IMG/VR virus record: IMGVR_UViG_3300006641_000146
Location: 1 to 26,750 of that record
DNA from: a virus
Length of the DNA stretch: 26,750 nt
Direction: 5' to 3' (one strand)
Part shown: piece after piece, positions 1 to 7,984 of the stretch
How positions within the stretch are numbered: the stretch's first letter is position 1
Layout: each line of letters begins with the position of its first letter
The notes under the pieces: generated by a model
Told to the model about the DNA's origin: nothing
Databases searched by the model: none
What the model saw: the letters and a program-made list of their open reading frames with translations, nothing else
Made by a program: the position numbers and the translations under genes

Positions 1-941
1 AGCACCGAAGTACCCAGCGCCATGGAAGCCACCATGAAGGTGCCCTGCCACAGAGCGTGGACGTCGGAACCGGTCATTTCGGTCTTCAGATCCATCAGCT
101 TCACCGTACCGACGGACATCGGGTTCCAGACCAGAGCCACGGAATCAGTGAAGTTGGCGCTGTAGTCGTTGTTCTCACCGGTAGCCGCGGAGCGGTTGGT
201 GGTGGGAAGGTGGTTCGACTTGATGATCTGGATGCCAGCGACACGCAGCACGGTGCCGTCGGCATAGGCGCCTTGACCGCCCCAGTCACGATTGATGACG
301 TCAGTGGTCTGCGCCAGCTTGTAGTACTCAGCAGGAGCCAAGCAGCAGTAACGATCACCCTCGGGGAGGTTGTTCTCGTCCATCTTCTGCGCTGCAGAGA
401 ACAGCGCAGTAGCCAGCTGGGCACCAGTGATTGCAGTCTTGGAAGCTGCAACGATCTTGATGCGAGTACCGCCGGGCAGATCGGTGTTGAAGTTGGTCGC
501 AGTACGAGCGGCCTTGGCAATCTGAGCCGCTACGTTCCGGTCAAACGTGTAGGCCAGAGCATTGCCCATCTCAGTGGTGTACTGAGAGCGCACGTCGTAG
601 TGATTCTTGGCTTCATCAATGTCTGCGATGAAAGCCTGAGACACCAGCTTGTCATCGATTTTGATGACAGCTTCTGCGTGCTTCACCTGGTTGCCCACCA
701 GCATGGTGCCGGGGGTGTGATAGGCAGCACTGTTGAGGCCGATGATCGGGAAGGATGCCGATTTGCCGGAAGAAATAGTGCGAACCTTATGCAGGCCCTC
801 AAACACCGTTGCCTTACGGAAAGCGGTCAGCACTTCGCCGCCGTAGACCTGGAGGAACAGAGCGTTATCGCCCGCCCAGGAACCACCACCGGCATTGTTG
901 ACTAGGCCAAGACGCGAAGCGTCAAAATTAGGGGCAGCCAT
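1..941 (-). CDS. Major capsid protein (T7 gp10A-like), 3' end outside window
   Basis: This gene encodes the shell subunit of the icosahedral head. It starts at ATG 941, preceded by a good Shine-Dalgarno site (AGGAG, 10 nt upstream). The frame stays open to the left edge, giving 313 visible residues; T7 gp10A has 345, so only the C-terminus is missing. The N-terminus reads MAAPNFDASRLGLVN, followed by a stretch with FRKATVFEGLHKVRTISSGK and later AYHTPGTM, AKNHYDVRSQYTTEMG and YKLAQTTDVINRDWGG, the usual pattern of T7-type capsid proteins. It is the last visible gene of the leftward late operon and follows the scaffold gene after about 180 bp that hold a terminator and a possible phage promoter. 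The family call is from recognition of sequence pattern and gene order, and is firm. Confidence 0.93.
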   Translation of the reverse strand, partial: MAAPNFDASRLGLVNNAGGGSWAGDNALFLQVYGGEVLTAFRKATVFEGLHKVRTISSGKSASFPIIGLNSAAYHTPGTMLVGNQVKHAEAVIKIDDKLVSQAFIADIDEAKNHYDVRSQYTTEMGNALAYTFDRNVAAQIAKAARTATNFNTDLPGGTRIKIVAASKTAITGAQLATALFSAAQKMDENNLPEGDRYCCLAPAEYYKLAQTTDVINRDWGGQGAYADGTVLRVAGIQIIKSNHLPTTNRSAATGENNDYSANFTDSVALVWNPMSVGTVKLMDLKTEMTGSDVHALWQGTFMVASMALGTSV

Positions 942-981
942 TGCTGTACTCCTAGAAGAATTGGGTTGTTACCCGACTCCT

Positions 982-1004
982 TCTCCCTTTCACTCTGGGT
1001 GTCC
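982..1004 (-). promoter_or_regulatory. Possible phage RNA polymerase promoter before the capsid gene
   Basis: On the minus strand a 23-nt stretch ends in AAAGGGAGA, which matches the +1 to +6 GGGAGA start of T7 class III promoters. The upstream half matches the T7 consensus poorly. The position, about 40 nt before the capsid start and just after a terminator, is where T7 carries phi10. I found no second copy of the element in the window, so this is an inference from one partial match. Confidence 0.25.
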
Positions 1005-1072
1005 TCCGCAGAGGGCCGTCGCTTCCGTGAGCGGGTCTAGGTATCGGAAGTGTAGACACAAGGCAAGGCAAC

Positions 1073-1095
1073 AAAAAGGCCCCGTTGCCGGGGCC
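1073..1095 (-). terminator. Rho-independent terminator between scaffold and capsid genes
   Basis: Read on the minus strand, a perfect 7-bp stem GGCCCCG / CGGGGCC closes a 4-nt loop and is followed directly by TTTTTGTTG. It lies 25 bp after the scaffold stop codon and 130 bp before the capsid start. It would end, or partly attenuate, transcripts carrying portal and scaffold before they reach the capsid gene. Confidence 0.85.
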
Positions 1096-1120
1096 GCCGC
1101 CATCTCCAGAAGGCTCTCGA

Positions 1121-1954
1121 TCAGAAGATAGAGGAACGAGCAAGCTTTTCCTCAATCTTCCGCCTATATGCAGGATCTGCCGAATACCGCGGATCCTTCA
1201 TGGCTTCCACCAGTTGAGCCGTGGACTCGAACTTGTCGGTGCTGGCCTTCGGCGCCCGGCCCCCAATGAGCTTTGGTTCGACGCCAGCCTTGGATGTGTA
1301 CTTGGCGTAAAGGCCAGACACTGCCATGCGAACAGCAGCCATGGTGCTGTTGCCGGTGACGATCTCGTTGAAGCCCTTGATCTCCTCTTCGCTGAGGTTC
1401 TCAGCGGCCCACTCCAGCATGTCGCTGTAGCCCTTGTCGCCGCCGTACTCCTGCTTGAGGGCAGTGATCTCCTTGACCGTCAGGGCAGTGTCCTGTGCGG
1501 CCTTGTACTGCAGCCCCGAGAGGTAGGCATCGACCATGTCCCGGGTGAAGCCAGCCTCCTCAAGCTGGGTGTAGTCGTCATCTGCCAGCTGGCCAGTCTC
1601 CTGCCAGCGGGTGTTCATGGCAGTGAAGTCAATCTCGGCTTCTTCAAGGCGTGAACCAATGAAGTCGCCGTAGATCTCCTTGGCATCGGCGGACTGAGGT
1701 TTCTCCTCCTCGGAGTCGTCGGCTTCCGCAGCCTCATCCTCAATCTCTTCGACCTGACCGCGCTGGCTCAGCTTGCGCTGGGCTTCTTGGTAGGCCTTTT
1801 CCAGGTCCTCGACGGACTTGTACTTGCCGGCCAGGAGCGGTTGCTCCTCGGCTGCTGTGGGATCACCCCCCGATTGGAGGGCTTCCAGCATTTGTTCGTT
1901 TTCAGGCGACAGAGCAGGAGACTCTGCGCCAGCAAAAGTAACGGGTTCCGGCAT
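1121..1954 (-). CDS. Capsid assembly (scaffolding) protein, T7 gp9-like
   Basis: This 277-aa acidic protein is predicted to be the internal scaffold that guides capsid assembly and leaves the head before DNA packaging. The N-terminal half is rich in E, D and A (SPENEQMLEALQSGGD, then IEDEAAEADDSEEEK). The middle carries the gp9-type pattern ALTVKEITALKQEYGGDKGY and EEIKGFNEIVTGNS. The C-terminus is helical and basic (YRRKIEEKLARSS), as expected for a capsid-binding tail. T7 gp9 is 307 aa. The ATG at 1954 has no Shine-Dalgarno site but is preceded by ACTCACCAC, close to the ACCCACCAC motif of the early genes. It lies between the portal and capsid genes, the standard T7-like order. Confidence 0.88.
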   Translation of the reverse strand: MPEPVTFAGAESPALSPENEQMLEALQSGGDPTAAEEQPLLAGKYKSVEDLEKAYQEAQRKLSQRGQVEEIEDEAAEADDSEEEKPQSADAKEIYGDFIGSRLEEAEIDFTAMNTRWQETGQLADDDYTQLEEAGFTRDMVDAYLSGLQYKAAQDTALTVKEITALKQEYGGDKGYSDMLEWAAENLSEEEIKGFNEIVTGNSTMAAVRMAVSGLYAKYTSKAGVEPKLIGGRAPKASTDKFESTAQLVEAMKDPRYSADPAYRRKIEEKLARSSIF

Positions 1955-1962
1955 GTGGTGAG

Positions 1963-2142
1963 TTACTTGATGGTGATAGAGCCGTCGTCGTCAACGACGA
2001 CAACAGGTGCAGGGCTAGGTGCTGCCACCGGCTTTGGATCAACCTTGCCGATGACGATTTCTTCAGAAGGGCCGTACTGCTCGACGTCAGCCGGCGGGCC
2101 CTGAAGGGATACCGGGTTCTGATTGGGCTTCTGGGAGGGCAT
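1963..2142 (-). CDS. Small virion-module protein between portal and scaffold
   Basis: A 59-aa product with ATG 2142 and AGGAG 9 nt upstream. An alternative ATG at 2196, also with AGGAG, would give 77 aa but would overlap the portal gene by 110 bp instead of 56. The protein is proline-rich in the middle (KPVAAPSPAPVVVVDDDG) and ends in DDDGSITIK. I recall small proteins ending in this way between portal and scaffold in T7-like cyanophages, but I know no function for them. A structural or assembly role is inferred only from position. Confidence 0.7.
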   Translation of the reverse strand: MPSQKPNQNPVSLQGPPADVEQYGPSEEIVIGKVDPKPVAAPSPAPVVVVDDDGSITIK

Positions 2143-3835
2143 TGGGCACTGCTCCTGGGGCGCTGGGGTCGCTGCCCTCTGGGAATTGCGGGCCATAGGG
2201 GGCTCCTGGTTGGGTGTAGTTGGCGGCCACCTGTCCCAAGGCAGGGGACTTGAGGCCGGTCATGATCAGCTCTCGCTGTAGATCCTGCTGACGCAGGTCC
2301 TGTTGCTGCTGGCTTTCCTGGTTCAACTGGTCAGGGGTCTTCACCAAGTTAGTGGTGTCGATAGATTCGGCCGCCGCCAGTCGACGTAACGCCTCATCAA
2401 GGTTTAGGTACTTCTGCGCAATCTCTGGGCCAAGAGTTTGAGTTGCAGTAGTGATGAACTGCACCAGCTTGTTGCGATCATCGCCGCGGCCGATGGCTTC
2501 CAGGCCAGTAACAGGCTTTGGATTGACCAATGCTTGACCGTTCTGCCCCTTAGGGAAGGGGGATAACTTGCGTTGACGACGCAAGATGTGCATCAACCGT
2601 CGCACCAAGGGCAGTTGTAGTTCCTGGGTGAGGATGGAATACAGGCCGCCAATGCCAGCTTCAAGTTCCTGTGACATGTAGCGGATTTCTTCCGCAGTCA
2701 CCCGTTCACCAGGACGCTGAATAGCGGTGTTCAACAGGAAGGCAAACTGCAGTCGACCTTCAATGCGGTCGATGGTGTTCTGCGCAATGCCCAGGTCTTG
2801 CGACTTCTGGCTCTGAATGACGGAGACGTCGTTGGCGTTGCCCTGGACGATGGCGCCATTGGGCGCATTGGCCAGAGTGCGAGGCCTGGTGGTGCCGTTG
2901 GGATTGACCAAGAACAAGATCTTGGCCGCGGCTGCAGCACCTTCAAGCACCGATTGGTACAGCGACTCAAGGGCCAGGAGGTCGCCGTAGTACTCCTCAA
3001 TGTAAGAACGGCCGTACTCTTCGCCGTCTACGCGATTGAAGCGCAGGGGGATAAACGGCGACACCTCGGCATCACACATGCCGTGGGAACCAGGGATCTC
3101 CTTATTGCGGGCCTCCTGCCACCAATGGCACTTGCCCTGCTCAAACTCAACGCGGGTGTAGATCTTGACCGTCTTGGACCCACTGCGGCCGGTGCTGTAC
3201 TCAGCCGAGTCCTCCTCGGGGTCCACCTCGTCATAAAGACCAGGCGGCAGGGCGTCGGGGTAGACCTCCTCCTCGACGATGATCTCCGTCAGGTTCCCCA
3301 TGGGATCCCGACAGGCCACGAACTGGTTGAAATGGATGACGCGCAGGCCCTGCTCGCCGATGTAGAGCAGGACGTTGCCGCCCACCAGCAAGTGCTTGAA
3401 AGCTTCGTGCATGGCGGCGCGGCCACCTGCCGTCTCAAAGACGGACATGACGGCACGCTCCACCTGGACGAGAGCGGTGTCCAGTTCAGTCTTGATCTCA
3501 GGCCCGGCCTCTGCGACGCGCAGGGCCAGGTCGTCGATCTCCAGCTTGAAGAAGCTGGAGTTAGGAGGGAACAGGCTGATTAGCAGCTTGCTGGCCAGGT
3601 AGTTCACGCCCCGGGCGCCCAGGGATTGATAGGGCGTCTTGAGCCGACCGCGGTCAGTACCCCCTGCCTCAGGGATCAGGCCAGGGATTGTGACCTTCGA
3701 GCAGTCCCTAGCGCGATCCAGAAAGGAATCCCGATTCCCGACCAGCTGCTGGTAGCGAGCAGCAGCTGTACCAAGCTCCTCTTCGTTGTACGGCTGCCGT
3801 TGACGGTCAACGCTGCCGGTCAGGTTCAGGTCCAC
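2087..3835 (-). CDS. Head-tail connector (portal) protein, T7 gp8-like
   Basis: A 582-aa protein (T7 gp8 is 536 aa) that forms the dodecameric ring at the capsid vertex through which DNA is packaged and to which the tail attaches. Family features are the N-terminal YQQLVGNRDSFLDRARDCSK, GARGVNYLASKLLISLFPP near residues 75-95, and the central FIPLRFNRVDGEEYGRSY. The C-terminal portion is rich in Q, P and G and probably disordered. The start appears to be GTG 3835, because the frame closes at a TAA 20 bp further upstream and no ATG lies nearby. There is a 4-bp gap to the preceding gene, which suggests translational coupling. The last 56 or more bases overlap the next small gene. Confidence 0.93.
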   Translation of the reverse strand: MDLNLTGSVDRQRQPYNEEELGTAAARYQQLVGNRDSFLDRARDCSKVTIPGLIPEAGGTDRGRLKTPYQSLGARGVNYLASKLLISLFPPNSSFFKLEIDDLALRVAEAGPEIKTELDTALVQVERAVMSVFETAGGRAAMHEAFKHLLVGGNVLLYIGEQGLRVIHFNQFVACRDPMGNLTEIIVEEEVYPDALPPGLYDEVDPEEDSAEYSTGRSGSKTVKIYTRVEFEQGKCHWWQEARNKEIPGSHGMCDAEVSPFIPLRFNRVDGEEYGRSYIEEYYGDLLALESLYQSVLEGAAAAAKILFLVNPNGTTRPRTLANAPNGAIVQGNANDVSVIQSQKSQDLGIAQNTIDRIEGRLQFAFLLNTAIQRPGERVTAEEIRYMSQELEAGIGGLYSILTQELQLPLVRRLMHILRRQRKLSPFPKGQNGQALVNPKPVTGLEAIGRGDDRNKLVQFITTATQTLGPEIAQKYLNLDEALRRLAAAESIDTTNLVKTPDQLNQESQQQQDLRQQDLQRELIMTGLKSPALGQVAANYTQPGAPYGPQFPEGSDPSAPGAVPNALPEAQSEPGIPSGPAG

Positions 3836-3839
3836 TTGA

Positions 3840-4211
3840 TTAGACAGCGGGGATGCTTAGGCCGCCGGCGCCACCGGCAACAGCTGGAATATCAGTCCGC
3901 AGGCGACGGCGCCCAACGCCAGCCCGCAGAGGGATTGCCATGTCCATTGCTGCACCAGGAATGCCTGCAGCACCTGCAGCGGTAGGCGAGGTTTCAACGG
4001 CGGAGGCCGCAGCAGTGGCGACAGCCTCCGGAGCCGGCGGCGGAGGAGCGGTAGCGATGGCTTTTTGCTCAGCCATCTGCTGGCGCTGCAGTTCAAACTG
4101 CTGTTCAAACTGCTGACGCTGCAGTTCCATCTGCTCACGAGCCAGCTTCTCCTGGCGCTTCGCAGCCCTCTTGGCGTCATCACTGGCCCTGTTACCACCA
4201 CCGCCGCACAT
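3840..4211 (-). CDS. Virion-associated MCGGGG-type small protein (gp7.3-like position)
   Basis: A 123-aa protein starting MCGGGGNRASDDAKRAAKRQ. A long Q/E/R-rich amphipathic helix follows (residues about 20-50, REQMELQRQQFEQQFELQRQ), then an Ala/Pro linker and a short C-terminal end RTDIPAVAGGAGGLSIPAV. ATG 4211 has GAGGAG upstream. Proteins with an N-terminal MCGGGG, a Q-rich coiled segment and a C-terminal G-L-x-I-P motif precede the portal gene in many T7-like cyanophages. They occupy the position of T7 gp7.3, a tail-assembly or ejected protein. The role is inferred from that position and not from a recognised domain. Confidence 0.75.
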   Translation of the reverse strand: MCGGGGNRASDDAKRAAKRQEKLAREQMELQRQQFEQQFELQRQQMAEQKAIATAPPPPAPEAVATAAASAVETSPTAAGAAGIPGAAMDMAIPLRAGVGRRRLRTDIPAVAGGAGGLSIPAV

Positions 4212-4214
4212 AGG

Positions 4215-4397
4215 TCAAAGCTCCTCTTGCTGCTCAAGATAAACGGCTCGCAACATGCGAACCACCGACCGCGACCCGACATACATCCAGATCTCTCTGT
4301 CGGAGGCGTTGATGTCAGGGCATTTTTCGGGGATGACTTCTTCCAAGCGATTGATCAAGGCCTCGTCAAGTGGAGGCCAAGCCACGTCGTCAGTCAT
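4215..4397 (-). CDS. Small conserved phage protein, function unknown
   Basis: A 60-aa acidic protein beginning MTDDVAWPPLDEALINRLEE and containing a CPDINASDREIWMYVGSRSVVR segment. ATG 4397 overlaps the TGA of the preceding small gene (ATGA coupling), and 3 bp separate its stop from the next start. I recognise the D-R-E-I-W-x-x-x-G-x-R-S-V-V-R pattern from T7-like cyanophage genomes but know of no function. The position between lysin and portal genes suggests a virion-morphogenesis accessory. Confidence 0.7.
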   Translation of the reverse strand: MTDDVAWPPLDEALINRLEEVIPEKCPDINASDREIWMYVGSRSVVRMLRAVYLEQQEEL

Positions 4398-4555
4398 CAC
4401 TTCTTTTTCTTGGCAGTTTTGGCGGATTCTTTGAAAGCCTTGGCGGTAGGTGCGCCTTTTTCGCCAGGCTTGCGCATGCGTTCCCCGGATCCAGCCTCAA
4501 TGCGCTCCCGCTTGCGGTGGATGTTGATGTAAAGGCCGTCGCGCGGGCTTGGCAT
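4397..4555 (-). CDS. Small basic protein with YINIHRKRERIEAGSGERMR motif
   Basis: A 52-aa, strongly basic product starting MPSPRDGLYINIHRKRERI and ending KAFKESAKTAKKKK. Short proteins with the order N-I-x-x-K-R-x-R-I-x-A-G-S-G-E, then M-R-K-P-G and A-P-T-x-x-A-F, recur in tailed phages and are sometimes virion components. No enzyme domain is visible. ATG 4555 has no Shine-Dalgarno site; the bases before it read ATACCCACC, a match to most of the ACCCACCAC motif. The stop overlaps the next start (ATGA). Confidence 0.75.
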   Translation of the reverse strand: MPSPRDGLYINIHRKRERIEAGSGERMRKPGEKGAPTAKAFKESAKTAKKKK

Positions 4556-4565
4556 GGTGGGTATT

Positions 4566-5135
4566 TCAGTAATCCCAGCGTATCCGTGGGCGACCAGGGC
4601 GGATGCCGACGTGAATGAAACCTTTCGGTGCGCCGTAGCCCAGGGAATAGGGCCATGCGCTATCGGCCCAGCTCTGTAACTCCTTGATCGACATGCCATC
4701 GAGGTAGAAGTCGATGGCGCCAGTATCTGGTGCGTCGTATAGGTGCTCAGAGCGAGTGGAACCACCTACCTGGGCGTTGATCTTGGGCGGCCGGTAGCCA
4801 GATGTGATGATGACCGGCCGATTGAAATGGTCCCTGGCCTTTTGAGCGAACTGGCAGAGCAGCATCGCCGTGTTGCACTGGTGCTGAGCGATGAAACGAC
4901 GCGACTCCGACTGGAGGGTCAGCTCCCCATAGGTGATGTTGGGCGTGACCTGGAGGGAGAAGGGGGCCTGTGGCTGGAAATTGGCGGCCTTGATGGCCGG
5001 ATCAGCGCGATACAGCTCCGCGAAGTCCTTCAGCTGTTGCGGCGTCAGGGCTTCCTGGAGGGCATTCCATGCAGCCAACTGATGGCTGAGGCCCTTGAAG
5101 TGCCGAGCGGCATCAGCGAGACGAATTTGCGCCAT
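4566..5135 (-). CDS. M15-family peptidase, probable endolysin
   Basis: A 189-aa protein predicted to be a zinc D-Ala-D-Ala-type peptidase that cleaves peptidoglycan cross-bridges at lysis. The N-terminal half is helical. The C-terminal half has the M15 fold signature SGYR (112-115), SEH (H131), D142 and a terminal GFIHVGIR with H175, giving an H/D/H zinc triad. The spacing from H131 to D142 is longer than the usual HxxGxAxD because of an insertion (LYDAPDTG). There is no signal peptide or membrane segment, so release would need a holin. ATG 5135 has AAGGAG about 10 nt upstream. It lies next to TerL rather than beside the membrane-protein genes at 24 kb. Confidence 0.85.
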   Translation of the reverse strand: MAQIRLADAARHFKGLSHQLAAWNALQEALTPQQLKDFAELYRADPAIKAANFQPQAPFSLQVTPNITYGELTLQSESRRFIAQHQCNTAMLLCQFAQKARDHFNRPVIITSGYRPPKINAQVGGSTRSEHLYDAPDTGAIDFYLDGMSIKELQSWADSAWPYSLGYGAPKGFIHVGIRPGRPRIRWDY

Positions 5136-5373
5136 TGATCAAGGGCTCCTTGGGGAAAATCTGGACGTTTCTGACCGGGAATGGCAGCTGCTCCCATACA
5201 TCGCAGTCCATGGCCAGCTCCCAGGCCATGTCTTCCGAGGCGGCAACGACGACGGTCTGGAAAGAACCGGTGATCCGTCGGCCATCTGGACCCAAGAAGG
5301 CACCTGGCAGCCTGATAACCCAAGCCCGTGGCCTAATTGGCGGATCGAGCAGGTATCCAGCTTCCTTTGCCAT
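5113..5373 (-). CDS. Hypothetical 86-aa protein after TerL
   Basis: A possible gene whose ATG at 5373 lies inside the end of the large terminase gene in another frame (41-bp overlap) and whose stop lies 23 bp inside the lysin gene. It would fill the otherwise empty 198 bp between those two genes. The product starts MAKEAGYLLDPPIRPRAW and contains GPDGRRITGSFQTVVVAASE and WEQLPFPVRNVQIFP, which looks like a small folded domain. No Shine-Dalgarno site is visible and I do not recognise the family. The frame is open further upstream but only as a shadow of TerL, so the start is uncertain. Confidence 0.55.
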   Translation of the reverse strand: MAKEAGYLLDPPIRPRAWVIRLPGAFLGPDGRRITGSFQTVVVAASEDMAWELAMDCDVWEQLPFPVRNVQIFPKEPLINGANSSR

Positions 5374-7072
5374 TGGCTTTGGGGAGGTCCGCCAGAGCAA
5401 TCCCAAGAAAACGCGCGTCAAGAGCTCCATCGAGATTCCCCATAAAGGCTTCCAGTTCCAGATCCCAAAGTTCAGATTTCCTTTCTGCGATGGCACGGTC
5501 TTCGTCAATGGCGAGGGACTCATTCCAGTACTGGATGGCACCGGCGACTGCATCGAGACGGTCATCGTGCTGAAGACAGTTCTTGTCGACGGTGATGTGA
5601 GTCAGCTGGTGGAACAGCTGATAGCTGAGCTTGACCTCAGCTGCGTCATCATCACGGCCGCGGCTGTCGTTTTCAACGACGGAGCGGTTGACGATCAGCC
5701 GGTGCTGGTTCAAGACCGGCTCCAGGGCTGCAATGATCCGCCGTTCCTTCTGGACGTTCGACCTGACCGGCTCAATGGTGCAGGGGTGCTGCAGTTGCAG
5801 GTGCGGTTTGAGCAGTGCCTCCAACATCCCCTGGCCGAACTGGTCTTCCAGAAGGATCAGGTTGACCTTGTGACGCTTGGCCGCGGCAGCTAGGCCCTCC
5901 AAGACCGGATCGGTGTAGCCCTGACGGAAGGCGCCAACCTCCAGGAGGAACAGGTTGCCGTTGAGATGGGCAACGATTGCGTAAGCCGTCTCGTCAGCAC
6001 CACGACCAGAGGGGTCGATGAACATGACGCAGCCCTGGAAAGGCACCCAGTCGCCATGGATGAAGGCTGGACGGTGGTAGTAGTCCCCTGAAAAGCCAAC
6101 AGTCGGCAGATCAGTGATGCGGTACTCAGCGCCAGACGACCACACCAGCTTCTCTGGGGCATGGTCGCTGACCTCCATGACCATCAGGTCGGAAAGACGC
6201 AGCGGGAATCGCTCTAAGTCGGAAAGGCTGGTATCCAGCTGGAACTGCAAAGCAAAGGCAGAGCGGCCATAGCTCACTTCCCGCTCCAGGAGATCCATCT
6301 CCGAGAAGCGGCCCGGGTCAACCGGCTTGCCTTTCAGCTCCTGGCAGTTCTCTTGGACGACAGGTGCCAGCAGGTCTCCGTATTTCTCCGGCTTGTCGGG
6401 GTATCTGGCCGGCCAAATGCGCGAAGCAAAGCCCTTGTGCAGCAGCTTGTTGTAGATGGACTCCTCTGTCTGAGGCGTCCCAAGGAACATGATGTCCCCG
6501 CCTGGCTTAAGGATTGCGTTGAATTCACCAACGGCAGCCAGCAGCTTCTCTCGCATGCCGACAGACCAACTCGTGAATGGCGTCTCGACGTCGTCAGGAA
6601 GGATCAGGTCGGCACGAGAACCGGTCAACTGACCGAAGACACCGACAGACTTCACTGAAGCTGACTGGTCAGGGATAGCAGGACGCACGTCAAAACGATT
6701 TGACGCCGACCGCTGCTCATCACGATTCGGTTCCAAGCACTGAAGCAGGGGCATCTCCCTGATCAGGCGGATGCAGAACATGGTGAAGTCATCGGCCCTG
6801 GTCTTAGACGCCGAGACCACCATGATCTTTTTCTGTGGGTCGTTACGCAGCAGCCACAAGACGTAGGCCGCGGCCATCCATGACTTGCCGACACCACGAA
6901 ATGCTTCCACGATCCGTCGCTTGGGACCGTGTTGCATGAAGTGAGCAATGTCCAGCTGGACTGGAGTGGGGTCTGGCAGCTTTAGGTGGCGCCATACCAC
7001 CACCAGGAAATACCGAAAGTCCTTGTCGAAAGGATCGGGCAGTGGCTGCCAGCTGACAGATGATTTATTCAT
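5333..7072 (-). CDS. Terminase large subunit (T7 gp19-like DNA maturase B)
   Basis: The DNA-packaging motor and nuclease, 579 aa from ATG 7072 (T7 gp19 is 586). Visible motifs in order are Walker A FRGVGKS (58-64), Walker B DLILPDD with catalytic E163 in DDVE (155-163), coupling motif LGTPQTEESIYN (about 198), the RNase H-like nuclease aspartate FIDPSGRG (D353), LILLEDQFGQG, and the C-terminal acidic cluster DDRLDAVAGAIQYW. It binds the portal, hydrolyses ATP to pump DNA and cuts concatemers. TerS lies about 4 kb upstream in the same operon, separated by the fibre-like cassette, whereas the two are close neighbours in T7. Confidence 0.95.
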   Translation of the reverse strand: MNKSSVSWQPLPDPFDKDFRYFLVVVWRHLKLPDPTPVQLDIAHFMQHGPKRRIVEAFRGVGKSWMAAAYVLWLLRNDPQKKIMVVSASKTRADDFTMFCIRLIREMPLLQCLEPNRDEQRSASNRFDVRPAIPDQSASVKSVGVFGQLTGSRADLILPDDVETPFTSWSVGMREKLLAAVGEFNAILKPGGDIMFLGTPQTEESIYNKLLHKGFASRIWPARYPDKPEKYGDLLAPVVQENCQELKGKPVDPGRFSEMDLLEREVSYGRSAFALQFQLDTSLSDLERFPLRLSDLMVMEVSDHAPEKLVWSSGAEYRITDLPTVGFSGDYYHRPAFIHGDWVPFQGCVMFIDPSGRGADETAYAIVAHLNGNLFLLEVGAFRQGYTDPVLEGLAAAAKRHKVNLILLEDQFGQGMLEALLKPHLQLQHPCTIEPVRSNVQKERRIIAALEPVLNQHRLIVNRSVVENDSRGRDDDAAEVKLSYQLFHQLTHITVDKNCLQHDDRLDAVAGAIQYWNESLAIDEDRAIAERKSELWDLELEAFMGNLDGALDARFLGIALADLPKANGKGSWIPARSAN

Positions 7073-7158
7073 CAAGGCAGATTAGGCGTGCCACCCCAAC
7101 AGAATGGCTAGATATCAGGGAACGGCGCAGTCGGTGGGGTGAGTAGTCATTGCGACTT

Positions 7159-7926
7159 CTAGGGCGCAGGAGGGTTCACTTTGTACGGGTGATTGCTGGG
7201 GAGGTTTGCCGTTAGGCCCCATTTGTGGGCTAGGTAGCCTTCGATGCGTTGGCGAATGTCGGTTGACGCAGGTGCGGTAAGGCACACAACTTCGGCTGCG
7301 TCCAAAGCAGCAACGATGGTAGCCCCGCCATCCGACATATCTCCTAGGGCAAACGGTGTGTTTGTTATTTGATTCGCAAGACTAGATGTAGTACTCCTGG
7401 AAACTGCCTCATAAAACAGCTCGGCATTCGTACCATTTCTATCGTAACCAAATAAATGAAAGTTGGTATTAGGTGTTCCTGAAAAGTCAACAGCATTGCT
7501 TCCCGTAGAAATTGCAGCAGACCTTGTTGAAACACCGTTTTGGTAAATAAGCGTGCGTCCTGCGCTTGCGACTAGGTATTGCCCTGCCCAAGCCGATTCG
7601 CCAGAGGCACTTCTATTTGCTGTAACAGCGTAAATGCCAAAAGACGCAGTTGTATATAGTGCTGATGCGGTTGCGAGTCGGTCGGGTGAGCCTGTTGGAT
7701 CAAAACGGATAATGTTTTTGCCGTTCAACACAGCGCTTGCCACTGTTGGCCTGTTTGCACTTGTTGCTTGACTTACATGACGACCATTGCCACTTTTGTC
7801 ATCCCACTGACTAACACCACCAGATACCGTGGTGATCGTGTTTGCATCAGCAGCATCCAGCCACAACGCAGTCGAAATCAGCGCAGGCGTCCATTGCGTA
7901 AACGACGGCGTAATCGTCCAACTCAT
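7159..7926 (-). CDS. Fibre-cassette protein, concanavalin/LamG-like surface protein
   Basis: A 255-aa protein with the N-terminal pattern TALWLDAADANTITTVSGG, then VSQWDDKSGNGRHVSQ, and the C-terminal pattern RIEGYLAHKWGLTANLPSNH. Together these mark a family of jelly-roll (LamG/concanavalin-like) proteins common at virion and cell surfaces. A carbohydrate- or receptor-binding decoration of the tail or head is the likely role. AGGAGG lies upstream of ATG 7926. It is the third of three successive surface-protein genes and is more AT-rich than the core genes. The 86 bp between it and TerL hold no gene I can support. Confidence 0.7.
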   Translation of the reverse strand: MSWTITPSFTQWTPALISTALWLDAADANTITTVSGGVSQWDDKSGNGRHVSQATSANRPTVASAVLNGKNIIRFDPTGSPDRLATASALYTTASFGIYAVTANRSASGESAWAGQYLVASAGRTLIYQNGVSTRSAAISTGSNAVDFSGTPNTNFHLFGYDRNGTNAELFYEAVSRSTTSSLANQITNTPFALGDMSDGGATIVAALDAAEVVCLTAPASTDIRQRIEGYLAHKWGLTANLPSNHPYKVNPPAP

Positions 7927-7984
7927 CGCTCTACCTCCTGAACACTAGAAGTGGCAGTGTCTAAAAGGTTGTGGTTTGTGTAGT

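Noticed and set aside
57-905. Plus-strand 282-codon open frame
   Set aside because: It is antisense to the capsid gene and reads as a GC-driven shadow without a recognisable domain; the minus frame is clearly capsid.
2798-3583. Plus-strand 261-codon open frame
   Set aside because: It lies wholly inside the portal gene on the other strand and shows no family pattern.
5135-5893. Plus-strand 252-codon open frame
   Set aside because: Antisense to the TerL C-terminus; no motif and no start signal.
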